Source: Anaerolinea sp. (GTDB lineage Bacteria > Chloroflexota > Anaerolineae > Anaerolineales > Anaerolineaceae). Taken from it: 10,000 nt of DNA. Location of the stretch: contig JAIWNK010000041.1 of assembly GCA_020216845.1 (NCBI GenBank), positions 1 to 10,000 of the forward strand, read 5' to 3'. Below are positions 1 to 5,893 of this stretch, one piece after another (position 1 is the stretch's first letter; the number at the start of each line of letters is the position of its first letter). Position numbers and translations under genes: made by a program. The notes below the pieces were generated by a model, which was not told where the DNA came from, did no database searches, and saw only the letters and a program-made list of their open reading frames with translations.

Positions 1-486
1 GTTTTCAAGCCGGTCATTGATGTGCGCTATCAGGTGGAGAAGGTCGCTTCGCACGCCGGTTCAACCTTTGATGCACTGCCGATTCAACGTGCAGCAGAGA
101 TTCTTGAGCGCCTTGAGGACAATACGACCGTGGTTGGCGTGGATGAGGCGCAATTTTTCGATGAGGAGATTGTCAAGATTGTGCAACAACTGGCCGAACG
201 CGGTGTGCGTGTGATTGTGGCCGGGCTCGATACAGACTTTCGCGGTGAGCCATTCGGTTGTATGCCGGTTTTGATGGCGCAGGCTGAGCGGGTGGATAAA
301 CTGCAAGCGATTTGCATGGTGTGCGGTGAACCGGCCTCGCGCACACAGCGGTTGATTGATGGGCACCCGGCTCATTATGAAGATCCGGTCATCATTGTGG
401 GTGCAGCAGAACTGTATGAGGCGCGTTGTCGCCAACATCACATTGTGCCGCGCGGCGAACGCACGGAACGCAGCGAACAGAGGTGA
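1..486 (+). CDS. tdk: Thymidine kinase, 3' part (5' end outside window)
   Basis: Thymidine kinase phosphorylates thymidine to dTMP with ATP in the cytosolic pyrimidine salvage pathway. The reading frame is open from base 1 and gives 161 residues. The ATP-binding P-loop that starts this family lies upstream, so I estimate 25-35 residues are missing. Visible family motifs are DEAQFF at local residues 48-53 (Glu49 is the expected catalytic base), [12 protein letters not shown] at about 75-86, the structural zinc ligands Cys105/Cys108 (CMVC) and Cys143/His146, and the lasso loop with [10 protein letters not shown] at about 127-136. The C-terminal tail is short and charged. The hpt start codon begins 2 bases after the stop, so the two nucleoside/base salvage genes are probably co-transcribed. 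The family call is secure; only the 5' boundary is unknown. Confidence 0.96.
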   Translation, partial: VFKPVIDVRYQVEKVASHAGSTFDALPIQRAAEILERLEDNTTVVGVDEAQFFDEEIVKIVQQLAERGVRVIVAGLDTDFRGEPFGCMPVLMAQAERVDKLQAICMVCGEPASRTQRLIDGHPAHYEDPVIIVGAAELYEARCRQHHIVPRGERTERSEQR

Positions 487-488
487 AC

Positions 489-1049
489 ATGCCTAGAGAC
501 TATCGAACCTTCATGAAGAATATTTTGATTCCGGAAGAGGAATTGCAAGCACGCGTGACCGAATTGGGTGCACAAATCAGCCATGATTATCGCGACAAGG
601 GGCGGCTGTTGTTGTTGTGCATTTTGCGCGGCGGCGTGGTCTTTTTGACCGATTTAATGCGCAAGATTCACATTCCGCATGAGATTGAGTTCATGGCTGT
701 CTCGTCTTATGGTACTGGGGTTTATCAATCTTCCGGACAGGTGCGCCTGACGCTGGACCTGCGCACAAGCATTGAGGATGCCAACGTCATCCTGGTGGAG
801 GACATCATTGATAGCGGGCATACGATTGCCTCGGTGTTGGCCATGCTTTCAGAGCGTCATCCCAAAAGTTTGGCGGTTTGCGCCCTGTTGGATAAAGCAG
901 AGCGGCGCGAGGTGTTTGTGCCGATTCGCTATGTCGGCTTTTCCATCCCCAATGAGTTTGTATTTGGGTATGGTCTGGATATTGATGAGTATTATCGCAA
1001 TCTGCCGTTCATTGGCACGGTGGATTTGGAAAAATTCAAGACCCCTTGA
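489..1049 (+). CDS. hpt: Hypoxanthine phosphoribosyltransferase
   Basis: The enzyme transfers phosphoribose from PRPP to hypoxanthine (and usually guanine), making IMP or GMP in purine salvage. The 186-residue length is normal for bacterial Hpt. Landmarks are the pyrophosphate-binding loop LRGG at 47-49, the flexible-loop signature SSYG at 72-75, and the PRPP-binding motif VEDIIDSGHT at 103-112, where Asp108 is the expected catalytic base. Lys136 (LLDK) and the EFVFGYGLD segment at 156-164 should contact the purine. I chose the ATG at 489 because AGAGG at 479-483 lies 5 bases upstream. An in-frame ATG at 426 would add 21 residues overlapping the tdk tail and looks unlikely. The ATG at 513 lacks a ribosome site. 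It follows tdk by 2 bases and precedes the CCA-family gene by 29 bases. Confidence 0.95.
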   Translation: MPRDYRTFMKNILIPEEELQARVTELGAQISHDYRDKGRLLLLCILRGGVVFLTDLMRKIHIPHEIEFMAVSSYGTGVYQSSGQVRLTLDLRTSIEDANVILVEDIIDSGHTIASVLAMLSERHPKSLAVCALLDKAERREVFVPIRYVGFSIPNEFVFGYGLDIDEYYRNLPFIGTVDLEKFKTP

Positions 1050-1067
1050 CCGGTTTGGGTTGAGGGG
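1042..1067 (+). other. Intercistronic RNA hairpin between hpt and CCA gene
   Basis: Bases 1042-1051 can pair with 1058-1067 to form a 10-bp stem (two G-U pairs) closed by a 6-base loop. The left arm contains the hpt stop codon (1047-1049). The right arm ends on the first base of the GGAGG core (1067-1071) that serves the next gene. No T-tract follows, so it does not look like an intrinsic terminator. Possible roles are translational coupling (a ribosome reaching the hpt stop would open the stem) or protection or processing of the message. The pairing is seen directly; the function is inferred. Confidence 0.5.
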
Positions 1068-1078
1068 GAGGAGCGAAG

Positions 1079-2557
1079 ATGGACGATGGTTGGGGATTTC
1101 CCGAATTAATTGGAGTTTTGCAACAGCGCGCTGAGGGGCCCGGGCATGTTTTTTTGATCGGCGGCGTGCTGCGCGATGCTTTGTTGGGCCGCAGCTTGCA
1201 TGACTGGGATTTTGCGGTGCAGGGCTCGGCGAGTGCCTTGGCGCGGCGGGTTGCCGATGACCTGGGCGGCAAGTTTTATGTGCTGGATGAGGCAACTGAT
1301 ACGGCGCGGGTGTTGGGGCAGCGCGCCGATGGGTTGGAGTACGTGTTGGATTTTGCTCGCCTGCGCGCCGAAACACTGGCAGCTGATCAGGCGTTGCGTG
1401 ATTTTACGATCAATGCTTTGGCGGTGGATGTTTGCGAGCCGCAGGCAATTTTGGACCCCTTGGGTGGGGCGCAAGACCTCAAGGATGGCGTGTTGCGCGC
1501 TTGTTCATCGCACAGCCTGGAGGATGATCCCTTGCGAGTGGTGCGCGGGGTGCGTTTGGCGATTGCGCTGGGGTTACGCATCGAGCCGCAGACCTGGGCG
1601 TGGATGAAGGCTGCCGCGCCAAAACTTGGCCGCGTTTCGAATGAGCGGCAGCGGGATGAGTTGTTCCGTATTTTGGATGGCGCGCAGGTGGCGAGCAGTG
1701 TTCGGCTGTTGGAGCGCGCTGGGGTGCTGCCGGTTTTGCTGCCCGAGCTTTGTCACATTCAGGGTGTGCAACAGCGCCCGCCGCATGTTTGGGATGTTTG
1801 GGAACACACCTTGCAGCTGGTGGAACGCCTGGAAGCATTGCTGGCGGTGATGCCAGGAACGCAAGAAGCCAATGACCTGATGCTAGGCCTGGCTGTGCTC
1901 AAGTTGGGTCGTTTTCGGGCGCAGTTGAGCGCTCATTTTGCGCAGTCGCCGCATCCGGCGCGCAGTTTGCGCAGTTTGTTGATGCTGGCTGGGCTCTATC
2001 ATGATGTGGCCAAACCAGAGTCGTTGAGTGTGGATCCGCAAGGGGTGCGGCATTTTTATGAGCACGATCGCTTGGGGCAGTCGGTGATGGAAGCGCGCGC
2101 CCGTACTTTGGCCCTAAGCAATGATGAGATTCAACGGTTGGCGACGCTGGTGGGCGGGCACATGCGCCCGCACTTCTTGGCGCGCGATGTTGCTTCCATT
2201 AACCGACGCTCCATTTACCGCTATTTCCGTGTGATGGGGGCAGCTGGGGTGGAGCTGTGCCTGTTGGCGTTGGCGGATGTGTTGGCGGTGTGGGGGCCAA
2301 CCTTGCCGCAAGAACGCTGGCTGGCAGAGCTGGAGGTGTGTCAGAAGCTGCTGGAAGCCTGGTGGGAGCAACCGGAAGAGGTGGTTCGTCCGCCGCGCCT
2401 GATCAATGGACAAGATTTGATGCGCGAGCTGAACCTGGCGCCCGGCCCACAAGTGGGCTATTTGCTGGAGGCCGTGCAGGAAGCACAGGTGATGGGGGAA
2501 GTGCACGATCGTCAGGCTGCCTTGCAATTGGCGCGCCGTTTGACAGTGCAGGACTGA
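1079..2557 (+). CDS. cca: CCA tRNA nucleotidyltransferase / poly(A) polymerase family protein with HD domain
   Basis: This is a class II nucleotidyltransferase, which adds CCA to tRNA 3' ends or polyadenylates RNA in the cytosol. In the 492-residue protein the catalytic head shows GGVLRD at 28-33 and the metal-binding DWD at 42-44. RDFTINALAVD lies at 107-117 and the nucleotide-recognition helix EDDPLRVVRG at 148-157. The motif-D-like ERQRDELFRIL is at 189-199. The C-terminal half is an HD domain: His236/His243, His308-Asp309 (LYHDVAKP), His329 and His361, a metal pattern linked to phosphodiesterase/phosphatase activity in HD-bearing relatives. The start at 1079 is set by GGGGGAGGAG at 1064-1073. 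The template motif reads DDPLR rather than the EDPLR of E. coli CCA. CCA addition and poly(A) synthesis cannot be separated from sequence alone, so the symbol is provisional. Confidence 0.88.
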   Translation: MDDGWGFPELIGVLQQRAEGPGHVFLIGGVLRDALLGRSLHDWDFAVQGSASALARRVADDLGGKFYVLDEATDTARVLGQRADGLEYVLDFARLRAETLAADQALRDFTINALAVDVCEPQAILDPLGGAQDLKDGVLRACSSHSLEDDPLRVVRGVRLAIALGLRIEPQTWAWMKAAAPKLGRVSNERQRDELFRILDGAQVASSVRLLERAGVLPVLLPELCHIQGVQQRPPHVWDVWEHTLQLVERLEALLAVMPGTQEANDLMLGLAVLKLGRFRAQLSAHFAQSPHPARSLRSLLMLAGLYHDVAKPESLSVDPQGVRHFYEHDRLGQSVMEARARTLALSNDEIQRLATLVGGHMRPHFLARDVASINRRSIYRYFRVMGAAGVELCLLALADVLAVWGPTLPQERWLAELEVCQKLLEAWWEQPEEVVRPPRLINGQDLMRELNLAPGPQVGYLLEAVQEAQVMGEVHDRQAALQLARRLTVQD

Positions 2558-2570
2558 GCTGTGGTAAAAT
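2540..2570 (+). promoter_or_regulatory. Predicted sigma-70-type promoter for the hydrolase gene
   Basis: A perfect TTGACA at 2540-2545 and TAAAAT at 2565-2570 are separated by 19 bases. A TG dinucleotide at 2562-2563 makes the -10 an extended element. The -35 lies inside the last codons of the CCA gene. A start near 2577 would give a leader of about 39 bases before the ATG at 2616. The spacer is longer than the optimum 17, which the extended -10 may offset. Confidence 0.6.
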
Positions 2571-2615
2571 GACCTTCAAAATGTTTTACAGTCCCCGTTT
2601 GGGAAGAGGTATGCA

Positions 2616-3404
2616 ATGGTGCTGAACGGACAGGAGCTTTTTTTTGAAGAACATGGGCAGGGGCTGCCGGTTGTGTTGCTGCATGGCTATCCATTGGATC
2701 ATACCATTTGGAAGCCGGTAGTCAATGGCTTGAAAGAGCAGGCCCGACTGATTGTGCCAGACTTGCGCGGGCATGGCGCTTCTTTTGTTCCAGAAGGGGA
2801 CTGGAGCATTCGCGATATGGCCGAGGATGTGCGCCTGTTGTTGGACCGGTTGGAGGTGGAGCGGGCGGTGATTGTGGGGCATTCAATGGGCGGGTATGTG
2901 GCGTTATCGTTTGCTCATGCATACCCGCAGCGTTTGGCTGGTTTGGGGCTGGTGGCCTCGCAGGCTGCCGCAGATACAACCGAGCGCCGACAGGCGCGCT
3001 ACATTCAAATTGAAGAGGCGCGGCGGCGCGGTGTGCGGGCGGTGACCGATGCGATGGCAACCAAGCTGACGGCGCGCCCGGCTTTGGCCGAAGCGCTGAA
3101 ACTGTTGATGGCCAAAATGTCCTTGCAGGGGTTGATGGCGTCGTTGAAAGCCATGGCAGAACGGCCCGATGCAACGCCCTGGCTGGGAGACCTGGACGTT
3201 CCGGCGGTGGTGATTGCTGGCCTGACCGATAGCATCATTCCCATCGAGCGCGGCCAAACCATGGCACAACTTTTGCCGCGCGGTTGGCTGGTGCAGATTG
3301 AGAACGCTGGTCACATGCCGATGCTTGAAGCTTCAGAAGAGGTTTGTGAAGCCTTGCGACAATTGTTGGATGCTTGTAGAACCCCAGCGGTTTCCGGCGA
3401 TTAG
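2616..3404 (+). CDS. Alpha/beta hydrolase
   Basis: This is an alpha/beta-hydrolase-fold enzyme of 262 residues, the usual single-domain size, with no signal peptide, so probably cytosolic. The expected catalytic triad is visible: nucleophile Ser90 in GHSMGG (88-93), acid Asp205 in AGLTDSIIP, and His233 in AGHMP near the C terminus. HG at 23-24 is the oxyanion-hole segment, and PDLRGHG at 48-54 is the classic strand-loop before the nucleophile elbow. Residues about 120-185 form a helical, Met/Ala-rich lid. The fold is certain, but the substrate is not: esterase, lactonase, C-C hydrolase and haloperoxidase-like relatives share these motifs. The start at 2616 is preceded by AGAGG at 2605-2609, while the ATG at 2611 is out of frame. 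The gene has its own promoter and converges on the zinc-motif gene. Confidence 0.9.
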   Translation: MVLNGQELFFEEHGQGLPVVLLHGYPLDHTIWKPVVNGLKEQARLIVPDLRGHGASFVPEGDWSIRDMAEDVRLLLDRLEVERAVIVGHSMGGYVALSFAHAYPQRLAGLGLVASQAAADTTERRQARYIQIEEARRRGVRAVTDAMATKLTARPALAEALKLLMAKMSLQGLMASLKAMAERPDATPWLGDLDVPAVVIAGLTDSIIPIERGQTMAQLLPRGWLVQIENAGHMPMLEASEEVCEALRQLLDACRTPAVSGD

Positions 3405-3697
3405 GGGTAAATTTCGCTCAGAATTGGTTCGTATGAGCAGTGGCAGCCATTGGCGTGTGAGCACCCCGGCACAGGTAGGCTGGGAACAGCATCTTTGGGG
3501 TAGACGCCTTGTGCCTCGCGACAGACAGGGCAGGCATCATAACTGACAGCAATGCGAATCGCCGTGACGCGCGGGTTGGCTTGTAATTTTTTCAATGCTT
3601 GGGCATGGACAGAATAGGTGCTCAGCTCTGCCTGACAGGTGGGGCAGAGAATGGCTTCGTCTGAGCAGGTGGTTTGGCATTGCGAACAGGTTTGCAT
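3401..3697 (-). CDS. Small double zinc-motif protein, function unknown
   Basis: This 98-residue protein has two cysteine clusters. The N-terminal one is a zinc ribbon with Cys4-x2-Cys7 and Cys18-x2-Cys21, plus an extra Cys11. After a short linker helix (about 30-42), the second cluster has Cys56-x2-Cys59 and then Cys79, His81, Cys85 and Cys87 within PGCSHANGCHC. The spacing CPVC, a YPKDAVP-type segment, then a Cys/His-rich end recalls the C-terminal metal site of phage head-morphogenesis (SPP1 gp7-like) proteins. No other phage gene is nearby, so I do not call it phage-derived. The start at 3697 is supported by AGGAG at 3704-3708 on the - strand. Thirteen extra upstream codons are open but would overlap the promoter. 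Its stop overlaps the hydrolase stop by 4 bases. DNA, RNA or protein binding are all possible. Confidence 0.75.
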   Translation of the reverse strand: MQTCSQCQTTCSDEAILCPTCQAELSTYSVHAQALKKLQANPRVTAIRIAVSYDACPVCREAQGVYPKDAVPSLPVPGCSHANGCHCSYEPILSEIYP

Positions 3698-3715
3698 GAC
3701 GTTCTCCTGATAAGA

Positions 3716-3729
3716 AATACCAGGGTATT
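3716..3729. promoter_or_regulatory. Inverted repeat overlapping the promoter of the zinc-motif gene
   Basis: AATACC at 3716-3721 and GGTATT at 3724-3729 are perfect inverted copies separated by 2 bases. The dyad covers the downstream half of the predicted -10 and the likely transcription start of the - strand zinc-motif gene, where a repressor would be expected to bind. It may also be chance, because the arms are only 6 bases. Confidence 0.3.
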
Positions 3730-3735
3730 GTAGCA
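3727..3735 (-). promoter_or_regulatory. Extended -10 promoter element for the zinc-motif gene
   Basis: Read on the - strand, TACAAT (3732 to 3727) is preceded at the correct distance by TG (3735-3734), giving an extended -10 element. No convincing -35 lies 16-18 bases further upstream. A start near 3720 would give a leader of about 22 bases containing the AGGAG ribosome site. It lies in the short gap after the response-regulator stop, so this gene need not depend on read-through. Confidence 0.45.
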
Positions 3736-3748
3736 TAAAAAGTGAGGC

Positions 3749-4141
3749 TTAGCGATTGCTTAGGGCCGGTGCTGTCTGGTTGCCGGCGCCGCGCCGCACC
3801 AGGTTGTTGATGTGTGCAATCAAGACGCTGCTGGGCACGGGTTTGATCAAATAATCATCCGCACCAATATCAAGCGCCGCGGCAATCATGCCGGGGTTGT
3901 TGAGCGCCGAGAGCACCAAAATCGGCACATCGCTGAACTCACGCACTGCTTTGCAGACTTGCCAACCGTCCATCTCCGGCATCATCAGATCGAGCAAGAT
4001 GATGTCGGGATTCTCTTTTTTTGCCAGTTCGACACCCTCCTGACCTGAATTGGCGGTTGAGACAATCGAAGCAGTCGGTTGCAACAACAGCACCAAAAGG
4101 TCTGTCATGGCAGGATCATCGTCAATTATCAGGATTTTCAT
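3749..4141 (-). CDS. Stand-alone response-regulator receiver domain
   Basis: This is a CheY-like receiver of 130 residues with no output domain. It would accept a phosphoryl group from a histidine kinase and signal by protein contact. The phospho-acceptor is Asp51 in LLDLMMPEMDGW. The acidic metal pocket is Asp7/Asp8 in IIDDDP. The switch residue is Ser78 (VLSAL), and Lys100 is in the conserved IKP. The 12 residues after the last helix are polar and probably disordered. The start at 4141 is supported by GGAGG at 4146-4150 on the - strand; a longer in-frame start at 4210 has no ribosome site. No histidine kinase is in the window. It is transcribed divergently from the membrane cluster and shares its regulatory region, a weak hint of a functional link. 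Confidence 0.93.
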   Translation of the reverse strand: MKILIIDDDPAMTDLLVLLLQPTASIVSTANSGQEGVELAKKENPDIILLDLMMPEMDGWQVCKAVREFSDVPILVLSALNNPGMIAAALDIGADDYLIKPVPSSVLIAHINNLVRRGAGNQTAPALSNR

Positions 4142-4215
4142 CCGTCCTCCATGAAATGTGTCTGATTTTGCCTTTATTATCACCGCGAGCGGGCGTTTTG
4201 AACCTTGCAAGTGCT

Positions 4216-4253
4216 TTACAATTCAAAAGCAAAATTTTGCCTTGACATTGTAA
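4216..4253. promoter_or_regulatory. Nested inverted repeats in the divergent regulatory region
   Basis: Two symmetric elements lie between the divergent response regulator and membrane cluster. The outer pair is TTACAAT (4216-4222) and ATTGTAA (4247-4253), perfect 7-base inverted copies. Inside it is the 12-base perfect palindrome GCAAAATTTTGC (4229-4240). The palindrome centre is about 40 bases upstream of the predicted transcription start, and the right outer arm lies between the -35 candidates and the -10. This layout fits an operator for a dimeric regulator, but no regulator can be named. Confidence 0.4.
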
Positions 4254-4267
4254 TTTTGTGCTATACT
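4237..4267 (+). promoter_or_regulatory. Predicted promoter of the membrane-protein cluster
   Basis: The -10 is TATACT at 4262-4267, with TG at 4259-4260 forming an extended -10. The best-spaced -35 is TTGCCT at 4237-4242, with a 19-base spacer. A perfect TTGACA lies at 4242-4247, but its 14-base spacer is too short for ordinary sigma-70 use. Transcription should begin at about 4273-4275, on or next to the ATG at 4275. Confidence 0.6.
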
Positions 4268-4274
4268 CGTAATT

Positions 4275-4529
4275 ATGAACGATTCAAGTCGCTATTGGTC
4301 AGCTTGGGCCCGATTCTTGCAACGATGGGGAATGAATGATTTGGTGGCATGGGGCCTTGAGGGGCTGGCGCCGCTCAATCTTTTGCTGGCGCAAGTTGTG
4401 TATGCAGGGGCGCCCTTGCTGGAAGGGCTGTTGCCGCGTGGTGAATGGCAAGCGCTGGGAAGTTTGTTGGAAAATCGCCAAAGCAGTGCTGCGTTTGCTG
4501 CTTTGCTGCGTCAAGAGGTTTCGCAATGA
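4275..4529 (+). CDS. Conserved-looking small protein, first gene of the membrane cluster
   Basis: I do not recognise a named family. The 84-residue product is tryptophan- and leucine-rich: a tryptophan cluster at 8-18 (YWSAWARFLQRWG), then a hydrophobic stretch at about 32-54 (LAPLNLLLAQVVYAGAPLLEGLL) that could be one membrane or membrane-surface helix, then a polar helix to the end. The start at 4275 has no Shine-Dalgarno sequence and coincides with the predicted transcription start, so the message is probably leaderless. The later Met20 codon (4332) is a weaker alternative that would remove the tryptophan cluster. The stop overlaps the next start in an ATGA, so it is translationally coupled to the bitopic protein and likely works with it. 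Confidence 0.75.
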   Translation: MNDSSRYWSAWARFLQRWGMNDLVAWGLEGLAPLNLLLAQVVYAGAPLLEGLLPRGEWQALGSLLENRQSSAAFAALLRQEVSQ

Positions 4530-5275
4530 ATTTGCAAAGTGTGTTGGGCTTAGTGCTGGTGTTCTTGTGTGCAGGGTTGATGTTTGTTTTTGCACTGCCG
4601 CAAGTTTCGCGGCGTGTGCGCACGTTTCGCCCGATGCCCGCTTTTCAGAAACTGCGTCGGGCAATTGGGGTTTCGGTGGAGCAGGGCTTGCGGCTGCATA
4701 TTTCGCTTGGCAAGAGCAGCATCAATAGCCCAACCGGTGCTTCGGCGCTGGCTGGCTTGGGGATGTTGGAGCGCATTGCGCGTTCCAGCTCGTTGAGCGA
4801 TCGCCCGCCCGTGGCAACAAGCGGGGATGGCACCCTGGCAATTTTAAGCCAGGATACGCTCAAAGCCGGTTATCGGCTGAGTAATGCAATTGAGATGTAT
4901 GACCCCGACCGCGGGCGTTTGGCCGGGCCGACGCCAATGAGTTATATTGCGGGCACTTTGCCAGTGACTTATGGCGAGCATGTTTCAACGCATTTGTTGG
5001 TGGGCAATTTTGGCCCCGAAGTGGCGCTTTTGACCGAGGCGGCGGAGCAGCAACAGGCCTTGACGCTGGCAGCTAGCGATTCGTTGTCAGCACAGGCTGT
5101 TTTGTATGCCACGAGTCAAGAGCCGTTGATTGGAGAAGAATTGTTTGCAGTACCTGCTTATTTGCAGGCGGGAGCAATGCATCAGGCCAGTTTGCGGGCG
5201 CAGGATGTGCTGCGGCTGTTGTTGATCGCTGGTCTAATCGGCGGCGCTATCTTAACACTGGTAGGGATTCTATGA
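4526..5275 (+). CDS. Bitopic membrane protein, possibly DUF6754
   Basis: The 249-residue protein has a hydrophobic helix at each end (about 5-26 and 229-249) and a soluble middle of about 200 residues. Basic residues follow the first helix (RRVRTFRP, 29-36), which puts the middle domain in the cytoplasm by the positive-inside rule. The middle contains LGKSSINSPTGASALAGL at 61-78, a serine/glycine-rich segment, then GPTPMSYIAGTLP at about 134-146 and an Ala/Glu-rich helical stretch. From memory this resembles the DUF6754 proteins of Chloroflexota, but I cannot check that. No catalytic motif is recognised. The start at 4526 (ATGA overlap) is supported by AGAGG at 4514-4518. The stop again overlaps the next start (ATGA at 5272), so the flanking genes are translationally coupled. 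Confidence 0.85.
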   Translation: MNLQSVLGLVLVFLCAGLMFVFALPQVSRRVRTFRPMPAFQKLRRAIGVSVEQGLRLHISLGKSSINSPTGASALAGLGMLERIARSSSLSDRPPVATSGDGTLAILSQDTLKAGYRLSNAIEMYDPDRGRLAGPTPMSYIAGTLPVTYGEHVSTHLLVGNFGPEVALLTEAAEQQQALTLAASDSLSAQAVLYATSQEPLIGEELFAVPAYLQAGAMHQASLRAQDVLRLLLIAGLIGGAILTLVGIL

Positions 5276-5889
5276 GATCGCCTTTCGCGACGGCCATTGC
5301 CATTAGCGTTGGTTTGATTTTGTTGATTGGGTATTTTCTGCCGATTGGGTTGTTGGGGCAACTTCCCCAAATTTTGCTGAATTGGGGCGTTTCACTGGCC
5401 GGGGTAGCCGGATTGGTGGCCATCTTGAACCTGGTCGGTGTGCATTGGCGCAAGGCACGTGCCCCGCGCGATCGGGATGGCTATAGCCCATTGTTCATTG
5501 TGGCATTTTTGCTGACGTTTGTGGCGGGTTTGGTGTTGGGCCCCACTCATCCCGTGTATCAGCGTGTGGTAACATCTATTCAGGTGCCGATTGAGGCCAG
5601 TTTGATGGGGGTTGTTGCCATTAGTTTGACCTATGCCAGCATTCGACTTTTTCAACGGCGCAGCGGAATGATGCCCTATATCTTTGTGATCAGCACGATT
5701 GTCTTTTTGCTGATCCTGAGTGGCCTGCTCTCAATTGGCGGCAATTTGCCGTTGATTGGGGGGCTTGTGTCGTTTATCAACCGCCTGCCGTTGGCGGGGG
5801 CGCGTGGTATTTTATTGGGTGTTGCTTTGGGCAGCCTTACGGCTGGGCTGCGTATTCTAATGGCCGCTGATCGGCCTTATAGCGGGTGA
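5272..5889 (+). CDS. Multi-spanning membrane protein, function unknown
   Basis: This is an integral membrane protein of 205 residues with about six hydrophobic segments, near 6-27, 34-57, 73-90, 105-124, 134-154 and 174-197. The longest polar loop, HWRKARAPRDRDGY at 58-71, is strongly basic and should be cytoplasmic. A second basic patch, RLFQRR at 125-130, should also be inside. There are no charged residues within the membrane segments that would mark a transporter or redox site, and no known family is recognised. It starts inside the upstream stop codon, with AGGG at 5263-5266 as a weak ribosome site, and ends 4 bases before the zinc-ribbon repeat protein. The size and topology suggest a scaffold or partner subunit, but that is inference. 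Confidence 0.85.
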   Translation: MRSPFATAIAISVGLILLIGYFLPIGLLGQLPQILLNWGVSLAGVAGLVAILNLVGVHWRKARAPRDRDGYSPLFIVAFLLTFVAGLVLGPTHPVYQRVVTSIQVPIEASLMGVVAISLTYASIRLFQRRSGMMPYIFVISTIVFLLILSGLLSIGGNLPLIGGLVSFINRLPLAGARGILLGVALGSLTAGLRILMAADRPYSG

Positions 5890-5893
5890 GAGA

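Noticed and set aside
426..488. Upstream in-frame ATG extending hpt into tdk
   Set aside because: It would overlap a conserved part of thymidine kinase, has no ribosome site and adds residues absent from the Hpt family; the ATG at 489 has AGAGG before it.
849..1376. 175-residue - strand open frame across hpt and the CCA gene
   Set aside because: It lies antisense to two clearly homologous genes, is rich in Arg/Pro/His as shadow frames are, and has no ribosome site or recognisable motif.
4161..4180. GATAAT-like -10 for the response regulator on the - strand
   Set aside because: A near-consensus hexamer exists there, but no -35 at 16-19 bases could be found, so I do not list it as a promoter.
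4183..4199. Terminator-like CCGC-GA-GCGG followed by a few T bases
   Set aside because: The loop would be only 2 bases and the T-run is 4, so no stable hairpin is expected, and no + strand gene ends just upstream.
4242..4267. TTGACA (4242-4247) paired with TATACT (4262-4267) as a standard promoter
   Set aside because: The spacer is only 14 bases. The extended -10 with TTGCCT at 4237-4242 is more plausible, although TTGACA might act with another sigma factor.
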